From Undaria pinnatifida (lineage: Eukaryota > Sar > Phaeophyceae > Laminariales > Alariaceae), in NCBI GenBank assembly GCA_012845835.1, contig JABAKD010000006.1, forward strand, positions 6,936,318-7,000,317: a stretch of 64,000 nucleotides of DNA, in the 5' to 3' direction. Of the stretch, positions 29,724-43,000 are shown piece after piece. The notes beneath the pieces are model-generated. The model was not told the DNA's origin, searched no databases, and worked only from the letters and a program-made list of their open reading frames with translations. A program made the translations under genes and the position numbers. Every line of letters begins with the position of its first letter. Position 1 is the first letter of the stretch.

Positions 29724-31035
29724 ATGCGTACTGCCGAGACAAAGGCGCTCAGTATTCACCCCCCGCCGTCCGCTGCCCGAAGCGACACGGGGTTTGGTAG
29801 GGCTGCGAGTGGGCTAGATTTAGCGGCTGTTATGGCATTTGCTTGGCCAGCCGTGAACCAGGTAAGGTACTAACGTGGGTCAGTCAGTTACTTGTTTAGT
29901 TCGCGTCGGGCCTACCGTGTTTGTTTACGTACTGAAGTCTTTGTTTACTACCAGGTACCAGGTATCAGTTTGTTACCATATGACTAATGCTATTTGTTAG
30001 TAAACATAAACACCACAAGTCGAGCCACAAACACGCCAGTCAGTACAGAAGCCCGAATATTCCCCCGCACACGCTACTAACTGTAATACCTACAGTCAAC
30101 TCGTAGCTCCGGACGCAACTATGCAAACCCAACCCGACCAAACCCAACCCAATGAAAGCACCGTGTTGAGATGTCGCTGGTGGTCGCAACCCAACCCACC
30201 CACCCGCCCATCCACCGACCCACCCAGCCACCAAGCCACCAGTCCTGTCTCACCCCTAACCCAACCTACCCCAACATAACCTAACCCAACCCAACCCAAC
30301 CCAACCCAACCCAACCCAACCCAACCCAACCCAACCCAACCCAACCCAACCCAACCCAACCCAACCCAACCCAACCCAACCCAACCCATCCCAACCCAAC
30401 CCAACCCAACCAAATCCAACCCAACCCAACAAATAACTGCTGTAGTGCCTAGCCAACTATCTGGTCGTAAATAGCCGGCGACTTAGAATCAACCAACTCG
30501 TAGCCGTAGAGTTTGAGCTTCCGCCTTCGCTTACATCTGCCGCGCCTTTTCCAACGTAAGCAGGAACCTACGTACGGCGACAAGAACTCAAGGGCGATGG
30601 TTACGGAGCTGGTAGCCTTCACGCTGCCTCTGCTCGTTGTGTGGTAAGCACTCTGGCAGTAATCGCAACATTGTCGTGCTTCTAGAGCGCACGGCGAAAG
30701 GCTACGGTACCTCTCACCTCCCCCCCCCTCCCCCCTCCCTCCCTCCCCTCTCAGTGCGCGTCGACATGGAAACCCCACGACAGCGCAGGTTGTCGAACCC
30801 CCTAGTGTATGTCGTTAATACGCAGGCTAACGCAAAAAGAACTCGATTGAGTTGATGGCGCGGTACCCCTCACCTGTCCCCTCCCCCCCCCCGCCGCCAC
30901 TGTGCGCGTTTCCAGATCGGCATGGAAACCCCACAACCGCGTAGATTGTCGAACCCCATATGGTCTCTCGTCGATATGGCATACGGCGGTGGTCGGAGCG
31001 CATGCTTCGATTGAATTGGCGCCCCTCACCAGTCC

Positions 31036-31067
<32 letters not shown>

Positions 31068-34000
31068 GTGCGCGTCGACACGGAAACCCCACGGCCGCGC
31101 AGGTTATCGAACCCCATCATGTCCCTCGTCGACACGGCCGTTGTCGGAGCGCAGAGCTCGATTGAATTGGCCGCGCTAGGCCCGGGGACGTCGTTGTGCG
31201 ACAACCTGGCCTACATGTGCGGCTTCCTCGCGCAGGTAAGGGTGGGAAGCTGGGACTGTGAGTTGCTCTAGGTGTACCAACTGCCCGAGTTGACAGGGTG
31301 GAGCACGCGAGGCAGAGCTGCTGGTTCCGGACAGAAATTACGCACCGCCTTTGACCCGATGGCATGGCCTTGCGTGTGTATGTATATTTCGGTGGTATCT
31401 GTTGACTCTGTAAAGCGATCGGTTCTCGCCCTTGGCCAAATCCCCCCCCACGGTTTTCATTCGGACCTGTATGAACCAGAAAGTACGCACAAGGTGCGGA
31501 ACTTCGCCTCAAACGTGGTTCTTAGTAGGATGCAGCTCAGCTCACCCTTGATGCGGCTCGCTGAGCATCTCACGGCGCTTCGCGCTTGGTGCACGCGATG
31601 TCTGCCTGATTGAAAACCCGACGTGCTTCATCCCGGCATTGTAGGGCTGCGAGGGTCTTATGGTCTAAAGACTACGGCTATGCATTAAATTAATACCCCC
31701 TCCCCTCCCCCGTTTCCTCCCTTGGTCCTGCCTTCCTCCACCCGTTCCCTCCACCCGTCGTCCTCCCCCTTCTTCCCTCGTTTCCTCCCTCCGTTCTCTC
31801 TACCCTCGCCCTCCCTTCTGCCTCTTCTCCCTCTGTCATGGGCCGGTTGTCTGGGCCGGTTGTCAAATGAGAAGGTCACGACGAACCTGGGGGCGAGCGC
31901 GCTTGCGAGCGGCGATACCCTTAAAGCTGACCGGGTGAGAATAGGCGGCCGCTTTGGGCCCCCTGACACGCCCCGTGGCACGCAGCGTGGGTTGCTTTGG
32001 TTCGCCGGCGCGCGTTGCGATTGGGGTAGCATGTTATGGTAGCGCCCTTACGAGCGGCGGCACGCTTAAATTTGGTAGGGTAAGAAAGAAGGCGGCCTTT
32101 GGCCCTCTGATGCGCCGGGTTCGGGGGGGGGGGAGGAGGGTTCGGCGGAGGTGGGAGGGCGGGAGGGGGGTGAGGAGGGCCAGGGGGGTCGCAACGGAGG
32201 TCACAACGGAGGCCACTCGTCGTCGGAGCCGAACCCTCCTTTCTTTAATCATTTCCCCTTTTCTGCTGAACATGAACGACCGCAGGCAACCCGTACGGGC
32301 ATGTTCGTGGCCGTTGGAGCGGGCCTGGGGGTGTCCTACACCCTGCTGAGACACGGCCAGACGTTGCTGCAGCTCTTTCTCAGCGGCAATGGGTCAGGTT
32401 GGTGAAGGTGTTCGGTACGGGATGCACAGTTTTGCCACAGCGTTTCTGATTGAAGGGGCTCGTCAATTAGACTAACACGCTACCCAATACTGTTGGAAAC
32501 CCGTTCATAGTATCAGGACGCCCAGAATGATTATTGGACCGAAATCGCCGTTGGCAAAATCCAGGGGATTTATACATCTTCAAAAACTACTAAAAGCGCG
32601 CGACCGGAGTATCACGCGGCTTGCAAAGATGAGCATCGACCCTTAAGTTGATCACACTCACAGCTGACGTATGTGAAAAAGAAAAAGTTTAATCGGCCAC
32701 GAATCTTGGTCGCACGAAGTTTCGTATTGTTTCTTGCGTGTTTTTTTACGATAGTAAACAATTTCTGTAGTAATAAACAGAAATGCCGACCCAGAACGAG
32801 GTTGCTTATATTGGGAGAGGGTGCGTCAGTATAAGAGCTCCTGGATTTTTTATGCTCCTGTAAATATCAGTCTGCCTTTTTTATTACTCTGTTTTAACAG
32901 GCGTCCTGTACTGTATGCCCCCGTTGGTGGTGTGTTTTGGCTGCCGGTTATTTTTTGCGTGTTGCTTTTGCTGTGCGCACTTCTCTGTTTATGAATTGTG
33001 ACATGTCTACAGTTCCTGTATGGAAGTAGTCACAACTCGAACAGATCATTCTCCCTATTTCGAGATGTACATGTTGTTGGCTTGATAGATACCTGATATG
33101 TATGGATCCGTGGGATCTACGTCATGTTTGCTGGGTGGGATCTGTACTGTCTTATACACACGTTTGCCTCGGTGGAATCTGTGTGATCTTGCTCTCGCAT
33201 ACATGTTTGCCCTACTGGGATATGTATGATCTAGATCTTTCAATATGTTTGCTCGGGTGGGATCTGTGTGATGGGCATGATCTACACATGTCTGCCGAGT
33301 GGGAAACTGTAGTATCTGCGAGATATAGATAATATTTTCCTGTTGGGATCTGTCCGATCTAGATCGTACATGTTTCGCCAGGTGGGATCTGTGTGATCTA
33401 GATATTTCAACTTGTTTCGCCAGATGGGACATGTATATCTAGATCTTACATAAATCGGTTGGTGTTATCTGTATGATCTGCATGATCTACCTGGTAGCAC
33501 ATGTACATGCACATGAACATGTTTGCCCGCGGGCGATTATCTATTATCCTGTTGATTCATGCGTATATTGGAACTGTTTTATATCATGTCAGAGTTACGT
33601 TGTTGACATGACAGCCCACGGTGGTCTGAGCGCCCGACACTCCACACTAAGCACACAGCCACAACAGCTTCACATGCACGCGATCGCCTACAGACCCTTA
33701 CTCTTGCCATTGCCCTTTCCCTTACCCTTACCCTTACCATTGCCTTTACCATTACCTGTACCCTTACCCTTACCCGTGCCCTTGCCCTTACCCTTACCCT
33801 TACCCTTACCCTTACCCTTACCCTTACCCTTACCCTTACCCGTGACCTACCCTTACCCTTACCCTTGTCCTTACCCTTACCCTTACCCTTACCCGTGCCC
33901 TACCCCTTACCCTTACCCTACCCCTTACTCTTACCCTAACCCTTACCCGTGCCCTACCCTTACCCGTGCCCTACCCTTACCCTTACCCTTATTATACCCC

Positions 34001-37000
34001 TGCCCCTACCCCTGCCCCTACCCCTGCCCGTTTCCCTTATCCTTATCCTTACATGAATCCTTGAAACCGTTGTCCTTTTCCTCCCCCCCCCTCCCCCGCC
34101 CCCTTCTCCTTCGCGCCCCCTCTTGCGTCCCTTTTTCCAACTCCCTCCGTTGTCTCTCATTCAGTGGCCTCCTCAGTTCTCCCCCACTCTTGCGCTTACG
34201 TGTACATCCGAGCCCTAGGGTTCGTGGCGGTTACTCTGTCGATAGTGCTGCAGGCCTCCTATCTCGCTAGAAAAGATGTGGCGACTCCAATCAAGGTATG
34301 TGCATGGCTTTTTTTTTTATATATATTTGGGTCTCGACATACTCTCACGTCTAATACGGGTCGCGGCAGCATCGGGCAACCGAGTTAGCTTTTGACACGC
34401 GATACATGGATTATGTGTGATGAGCTTAACGCCTTTCCAGCTGGAAACCCGTTTTTGGGACAAACTACTTGGAAGTAGTGTGGGAGAGGTTTTAGTGCTT
34501 TAAATCGATTAATCGTTGTGTTTTCCGATCCGCCGGAGTATTTTATTTATAAGCATGGGTTGTGCGGGTGTGGGGGGCCTGCGTCCCCCCCCCCCCACCA
34601 CCTCCCAGCTCATTTTCAACGGCGCCACCGCCACCCCCCTCCCTCCCTCCCTCCCTCCCTGATGCCTACCTACCTACCTACCCACCTACCCACCCACCTA
34701 CATATCTACCTACCTACTTACTTACCTACCTACCTACCTAAGGTATTGGAGGGTATTAGTCAACTCAACTGCTGGTTAAATGTTAACTGCTTACCTACCA
34801 CAAGTAAACCTTATAACGCTCTCCCCCCATGGAGCGGCGGGATAGCAGGTCGGCCGGATATACGGGTCGACGTGTCAATGGCCAAGCGGTTCCAATTCCT
34901 GGGAAACCCCGGAAAGACGTACATTGACAGGCTTCCTCCCTCGTACCCTCCCTCCCTGCCTCCCTCTCCCTCGTCAGTCCGTGGCCGGAGCGTCCGTGGT
35001 TAACCTGGTTCTGGATTGCATCGCGGTTTTCGTGTTTGGTATGGGCATCAAGGGGGCCGCGCTCTCCACGACCATCGCGCAGTGGGCCGGACTTACCTAT
35101 CTTGTCCACCAGGTACGTTTTGTCGGTCGTTGGCGTTCTTTTTTTTTCATGCCCCTGTATTTTGTTTCTTTGTCACAACCCTTAGCTGGAATTCGTGACC
35201 CGCCACAGGTGGGACAGATCATCGATCTCCACTTAAGGATCAAGATATTTTAGGAAGATCTGTATGGTCTAGCTCATGTTATTGGGTGGGAGCCGAACGA
35301 TCTGCATGGTCTACCTAATGTTTCCACGGCTGGATCTGTGCTCGATAAATACAGACCCTGCATAACATTTCATGGCGGCAGCTATAGGGTCTACTGTAGG
35401 TTATCGAGATGATCTGTATGATCTAGATGATATATATATTAAATGTATGATCGAGATGACGGAGATGATCTGTATGATCTAGACAATTTATTAATATATC
35501 GTGATTTGTCCGGGGTGTATACGCCTTCTCGTCCGACCGTCCGACCTGACACTAAGTAATGTAGCAAGCTAGCGTTGGGTTGCGAAAGCAACTGAGTTAA
35601 ATCGACACACGACGCGTATGAAAATACGTGGAAGTGTGATGAGCTTAAGCTTCATTTTTCCCCATCCGCCGGAGGATAAAAGAAAAAAAAAGTAGCAGTG
35701 CACCGGGGAACACCACGGCAGAGCACGTCTTTTTCTTTGGTTTTATTTTTTCATATCCTCCGACGGATGGGGGAAAAAAAAGCTCAAGCTTACCACACTT
35801 CCACGTATTTGTATATGCGTCGTGTGTCAATTGAACTCAATTGTATTCGCCATTCAGCGCTAGCTGGTGTATCCTTCAGGTGGCGTTGCATTTCAGCTTT
35901 TATGGAGTTACTAGAAATACGCCAGCTGTGAGTTATACCAATTTATTTAGTCGGTACTCAACTTCTTCGTTTTTTCCGACTCTCTTGTGTCAGCTGTGAA
36001 TTATACCAATTGATTGGTCGATACTGAACTTGTTCGTTCTCTCCGACTCTCTTGTGTGTCTTATTTGTTTTACCTGACCAATTACCGAACACCCAAACCA
36101 TTCATTTCAATCTTGAGTATGTTCACCCCGTGTCGAGCTGTTCTGGCCAGATTTCGAACTTAGTGGGCGAGAGTCGTTCTTTTGCCTATCGCCGCTAGCT
36201 CAAGAAGCTGCTGTCGCTGGGGGCACCGACATTCCTTGCCCTGCCGGGTCCACGTTTACGACCCCCCCCCCCCCGCCCCCACCCCCTGACCCCACCCAAC
36301 CTCTGACCGTGCCCGTACAATCTCGCGCTGTCCCGATATTTTTGTTGCCGACCCCATTATTTTTTGTTTATTTTACCCTTTAGAGACCCGAAATATATCC
36401 CTATACTAATTCCAAGTAAGTTGCCCCCACTCACGGGTTTCAAGCTGTGAAGGCAGTAAGAATAGAAAAAAACAACGTTTTTTTTTGTTATTTTGTTTCA
36501 TTTTGTTTCATTTACTTTGTTTTATTTTGTTCACCCCGCACCGAGCAGTTTTGGCCGGATCTCCAACTTAGCGGACGAGAGTCGTTTTTTCCCTACCGCC
36601 ATGAGCTCAAGAAGTTCCTGTCGCTGGGGGTGCCAACCTGCCTGGCCTTGTCGGGGCAGGTTGCTACCTGTATCGCCGTCACGGTAGCCGCTTCTGGCTG
36701 CGACACGGTAGCTCTCGCCGCGCACCAGGTTAGTACCGGCACGGTCGTCTTGTTTTTTTTTTCGTCCTCTTTTACTATTTTGGTCTGTTTCTTGCTGTAG
36801 TCATTTTTTTATCGTTTTTTTTTTTTCCCCGTCGTCTTATTTTGGGGTTAGATTTAGATTTTTTTGCAGATTTTGTTTTGGGGGGGGGGGGTCCTTTTTT
36901 TGTTTTTTACCTCCCTCGCTATAGCCCTATCGAGGCAAGCAGCCACTTACGCCACCGTCACCGCCGCAGTTTCCGGCAGCAACACGGTACCTCTCGCCGC

Positions 37001-40000
37001 GCGCCAGGTTAGAGCAAGAGTGTTGATCTCTTGTTTCGTTCGTCTCGGGTATGTGTTCTGTCCTCTCGTCTTAGTTTTGGATTCGGTTCGATTTTTGGCT
37101 GTTCTGCTAATAGGTGTTAGTTGTCGGGGGGGGGGGGGTTGATTTTTCTTTTTTTTTTCTCCCTGAGATTTGTGAGGGGGGAAGGGGGAGGGGAGGGTCG
37201 GTATGAGCAAGCGCGCGAATCGGATCGCAGGAGCTAGCTTGCGAGTACGGGGCAGAGGGGAGGGGGGCTGAAGGCATCGTGGAAACAAACCCCGCTTCTG
37301 CCAAGCCTTCGATCGAGCCTCGAAACCGCGATCATAATTTCTCTGTTTCACCTTAGTCTGTGACCACAGGATTTTGTATCTCCAACAATGAAGAACCAGG
37401 ATAAGACGGTGGTTGTTCTATTGATAGTGATGAAAATGAATGTAGAACCAGGATAAGACGGTGGTTGTTCTATTGATAGTGGTGTCATTGGGGAGATAAG
37501 AACCGATTTGAGGTGAACACGCCCCTCACAGACGCGTTTGTCTCGTTGCTCTTTTTGTTTTTGTTCAAAGGTCAGCTTTTTGGGAGGGTGGGGTGGAGAG
37601 CGTGAGCGTCAGCCGAGTTTCGTGCGCACCCATTCGTGACTTGCGCCCTTGGCTGCGCTGACACGCTCCGCACCGCATGGTTCATTGCGCCTCGCAGGTA
37701 ATATACGGAGTGTTCTTGCTGTTCTGCCCGATCGGCGAGGCCATCAGCCAGACGGTGCAGACCTACCTCCCGGGGTTCACCGTGAAGCGACCTCTGATGG
37801 CTGATGGCAGACCAAGGAGAACCCTTACGTTCGGCAAGGTGGGTCTGTCTGTTTTTTTTCGTGGTTGGATTTGTTTCCTTATGGCAGCGGGGCGTTGATT
37901 TTGCTCTCATTCTGTCTGCTTGGCACCTGATGTATTATTTGCCAGTTTTTGTTCAGCTCCCTCCCTTTTGGTCTCTCAGATCCGCAGTCAGAGAACAAGC
38001 ACATTCACCCCTCCCCAACATTGGAATGTTGGTATTTGTGCATACGCCCTGATGCTGGTGTTGACGTGAATTCTACTTGGTAGATGGTGGTGGTGGTGAT
38101 GGTGTAGGTACTGGTGATGGTTGTGTTGGTGCATGCGCCAGATATTGGTGTGGGCGTCAACTCTACTTGGTAGATAGGTGGTGGTCGTGGTATTGGTGGT
38201 GCTGAGACTGATGAGAGTGGTGGTGGTGATGGTGATATTGGATACGGCGGTGGTAGTGGTGGTGGTGGCGGTGGTGGTGGTGCTGAGACTGATGATAGTA
38301 GTGGTGGTGATGGTGGTGGTGGTGTTGGTAGTGATGGTGGTGGTGGTGGTGGTGGTGGTGGTGACGTTAGCGATGATGGTGGTGGTGGTAGTGACGGTGA
38401 TATTAGCGGTGGTGGCGGTGGTGATATTGGTGGTAGTGGTGGTGGTTTTTTTATTGGTGGTGGTGGTACCTCTTGGTTCGAAACATGTCCGTTATTTGAA
38501 CGAGCGCATCGTTTTTGAATGGGCGGCAAACAGCAGCCATAAATCCGATACAACACACAGCTTTCCCTTCCCCCCACCCCACCCCACCCCACCCCACACC
38601 ACCCCACCCCCTCAACCCGTCAACCCTCTCCCCACTTCCCTCGCCAACGAAACCCGTCCTGCTTGTAGTCGGCTGTTCGCATGCTCAAAGTGATAAGCTC
38701 CGTGGCTTTGGGGCTAGGTGCCGTGAATGCGGTTCTTGCCTCACTACTGACTACCGGGTTGCCCTCGATTTTCACACCGGACCGAGCGGTGTGGGCTGCG
38801 ATGCGATCGGTTTCGCTTCTGTGCGGGCTCTCCCTGGGGTTGCAGGGGGTTTCTATGGGGCTGCAGGTATGTGTGGGTTGGGGGGAGGGGGGGGGGGAAG
38901 GGGGTCATTTTTTTCTTGCCTTTTGTCATATTTGACCATTGACCACGCGTCCCGATGGAGACGGTGCGCGCACGGGTGTGAGGGTACCGGGGGGCGTGCT
39001 CTGTTGTCGCGTGCCTTAGTCATTTGACCATTGACCACGCATCCCTTTCCAGGCGGGGGGGGGGGTGGAAAGGACGGGCCAACGGCGCAATTTTTCACCG
39101 AATTTGGTGTGTGGGGGAGGGGGGGGGGCTGATGGAAGGAGGGGGCGTGTAGGTACGGTTTTAGAATTTACGAAATTGTGAAGTTATAGCCCATCTGTTG
39201 ACGGGGGACGCTAGTAATCAGGACGTACGATCAGCACTAAAAACTATATATGCCCATTCTTACTAGCCAATGTTGGTCCTGATAACAGTGCTCACGTGGA
39301 AGCGTTTGCGGTCCAACTACCTGTGGGTGATTTGTTTCGCAATCAGCCAAGACGCGCGCTACGATAGAGGTATTAAAAAGTATACCTTTTTTTGGCGTAA
39401 ACGTTTTCTAAATGACGGGGCTCCTTAACCCAAAATCTTCGGAATTTTCTCATTCTTGTTTTGTTATTTTACTCGTTCGTAGTATTTATTTATTTGTTTA
39501 TTTGTTTATTTGTTTATTTGTTTGTTTATTTATTTGTTTATTTATTTGTTTATTTGTTTGTTTATTTATTAGTTTATTTTTTTATTTGTTTATTTATTTA
39601 TTTATTTATTTATTTATTTGCTTATTTGTTTATTTGTTCATTTGTTTATTTATTTTTGTTTGTTTGTTTGTTTGTTTGTTTGTTTGTTTGTTTGTTTGTT
39701 TGTTTGTTTATATATATATATTTATTTGTGTTTTTTTATTTTTTTTCATTTATTCATTTATTTATTTATTTATTTATTTATTTATTTTTTCGCACACATC
39801 TATTTTCCAGGTTCTGGACAAGCCGTGGTCACAGGTGTCGTCCCTTCTTCCCCCCCCTCCGGTTCTTGCCTTCAATTTTTATCGCGCATAAGGTTCAGCA
39901 ATCCCACTGCACGTCGATTTTTCATCGAGTGTTGCTAACTCGCGCTCTCGCGCTTTCCGCGAATCAATTTGTGCGCAAGAAAAAGTCCCCACGACTTACC

Positions 40001-43000
40001 CGAGTACGCCCTCGGGGGCATTCGAATTCACGAAACTAGCCAATATCACCAGTCTCGAGGATAACCTGATACGCCACGGGGGCGACCATGTATATACAGT
40101 GCGGAGGCCAATGAACTGTTCTTCGGGTACATAGCACGTTAAATTTTCTCCAAATAAGCTTTTGCCGTGGAGGGGTATCGCCCCGGTGGCGTATCAGGTT
40201 ATCCTCGAGCCTGGTATAGGTCAGTTTCGTGAGTTCGAATCCCCCCGAGTGCATACTCGTATCAATTCGTGGGGATTTTTTGTTGCGCACAAATTGACTT
40301 GCGGAAAACGCGAGAGCGTGAGTTAGCAACATTCGATGAAAATTGACGAGCAGTGGGATTACTGAACCCTATGCGCGATAAAAAATGAAGGCAAGAACTG
40401 AGGGGGAGAAGGGACGACACCTGTGACCACGGCTTGTCCAGAAGCTGGAAAGTAGAAGTGTGCGAAAAAAAACAAGAAGACCCTTTCAAGTGAGGACGCT
40501 TGAGAAAAAAAAAAGGTTCGCCTCTACCGCAGCGTGCGCCCACATAAACACAACCCTTTACCTCTTGTCCAACTCCCAAAACTATTCCTGTTCTAATTCC
40601 AAGTGTTTGTCCCCATTTCGGGAGTGCGGTGCTAAAAGGGTTGTACATAACACAAGCGATCGGAGTATCAAACACAGCTTGCCAACTAACGAGTTGCGAC
40701 GAAACCCTCAATCTCCCGGCTGTGCGGGTGTATTTTTTGTTTTTTTTGTAACACCTGGTCGGGTTTTTGTTTTTTTTCGCGTGCCCTCGCTGTGCCGTGC
40801 CAAAAAAGGGTACGATGATGGCGACGAGGCAGGTATACCCGACTGCCATCATCTACACCATCTGCAGCATATCCTTCTCCTCTTTTTTTGTCTGGATGCG
40901 ACGGGCTCCTGCACTGCAGCTCGCGTCCGTGTGGCGGACTTTTGTCGTCTACCAGGTGAGACGTGTGCTCCGTGTTTCCCCCTTCCTTTCTTGTTTCGTT
41001 CGCTAAACTATGGCGGATGGTGCTGCTCGCGCCCCGTTTGATGTCACGTGTATTTTTTTATGTTAATACGTCAGCTGCGAGCTCGATCAATTTGAAGGGT
41101 CGATACTCATCTTTGCAAGCTTCGTGATCCTCCGGCCGCGCGTTTTTACTTTTTTTTTTTTTTTTTTTCTATCCTCCGGCGGATGGGGAAAAATAAATCT
41201 TTAGCTCACCACACTTTACTCTTTTGAAGATTTATTAATCCCTTGTGTCAAAAGGGCCGTTGCGGTCCGTATTCATTCTGCGCATTGATAGTATAAAAAT
41301 GTGTGTGAACAGAGGATGCGTACTTGTTTCGTTAATTCTCGAAAATTGTGCTGGTTTCTTGTCAACAAGTTACACCAGCATCATCATTCCGTGTTGCATA
41401 TGCAGATTGTTGGCTGTGCCCATGGTGGTGAGCGAAATTGTCCTTTCATAGCCCGTATACCGATACCAGCGGTGTTCTCCTTTACGTTTATTCGTCGTTT
41501 CGTTGTTGACGTTCGCCCTGGCAGCGTACATATGAGTCATACTCATTCGAATGATAATACCTCTGTAAAAACGAGCGGCCGGTGTATAACGCAGCTCGCA
41601 AAGACGAGGATCGACCCTAAAGTTGCCAAATTCACAGCTGACGTACGTAGAATCATTTTATCAAGACGCTAGCAGCATAAATTGTAACAACAACTGCAGC
41701 TGTCGCCAGGAGCTCGCGCAGCAGGATTTTTTTGTAAAGCTCTCGCCAGGAGTTCGCGCAACAGGATTTTTTGTTGTTGTATCTGTCGTCGAATGGTGTG
41801 CCTTGGTGGCCGGCGGGCGCTTCAGGTAGCTCGAAAACGGATCCCTGTTTTGTAGCGCCGTCGAAGCTAGAAACCCGCGTATTACCGTAGTCATCCCTCG
41901 GTAAGGGTTGCAGTTGTTGGATTAACTAATAATGTTCCTGTCCGGTTGAGCTCCCCAAGTGGGGAACTACCGGTTATTCTGATACTTTTACGGGTATTTT
42001 TCAGGATTTTTCGCGGGTCATGATCCGACCCTTGCGCCGGGTCCGGAGGTTTTCAGAATCTCGCGGGTCGGGTCGGGCCGGTTCGCGGGGTGTTTGGAAT
42101 GTCACGGACCGAGCCGGGCCGGGTTTTACCCTGACCCGGCCCGACCCGCAAGGATTGATACCCTGGCCCGATCCGACCCGCGAGAAGTGATGCTGACCAG
42201 TGGAGAAGAAAAGCATGGTGTTTTGGTTTTAGGACGGTTACATTAGTAGCGCATGGAAGTGTTGGTCGGATTGCGCGAACGAATGTCTTCGAAGACGTGT
42301 TTCGGGTGATATATGGCATCGAGCTCCTCACGGTAGGAGCTCAGAAAGTTCTTAGAATCTGCTGCACCGTGGGATGGCTCAGTAGCGGTCCCCCATCAAG
42401 GCGGTGGTGTCCCAGAGGAATACGACCGCATTATTGGGGGAAGCCGCCTTATTCACTCCAGGTTATGAGTGCATTACCTCAGTCGCGCCCAGCGATTTTG
42501 ACCGCCTTATATCGGGATACCGCCGTGCTCAGACCGCCTTGTTGGGGGACCCCATCACCGCATTGTTGGGGGCAGCCGCTTTAGTCATGCCAGGTTATGG
42601 TTGAAATTCTCCCGTAGCGCCAAGCGATTTAAACCGCCTAATATCGGGATGCCGCCTTGCTCAGACCGCCGTATCGGGGGACCCCATCACCGCATTGTTT
42701 GGGGCAGCCGCTTTAGTCAATTCCAGGTCGTGAACCCAATTTCCCCACCTTCGCCAAATGATTTAAACCGCCTTGCATCGGTATATACCGCCTTGCCCAG
42801 ACCGCCTTATTGGGGGACCCCACCACCCCATATTGCTGGGGGCAGCCGCCCTACGAACGCAATTCCCCAGTCTCGCGAAGCGATTTAAACCGCCTTATAT
42901 CGGGATGCCGCTTTATTTAGACCGCCTAGTTGGGGGGGCCCACCACCGCCTTATAGGGGGAAGCCGCCTTCGTCATTCCAGGTTATGACGGCTTTTTCCC

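Noticed and set aside
33710-34045. Telomere repeat
   Set aside because: The unit is CCCTTA (TAAGGG on the other strand), a different order from CCCTAA/TTAGGG, and it is inside an intron.
33473-34270. 265-codon Pro/Leu-rich frame ending inside MATE exon 5
   Set aside because: Most of it is the (CCCTTA)n repeat and the frame differs from the transporter frame in exon 5.
39461-40039. Phe/Leu/Tyr-rich membrane-like frame
   Set aside because: It is a translation of the (TTTA/TTTG)n microsatellite and a SINE in reverse.
40007-40084. Functional tRNA gene
   Set aside because: The anticodon loop lacks the usual T before the anticodon and several stems mismatch. The sequence is repeated with a common body and A-rich tail, so it is a SINE head.
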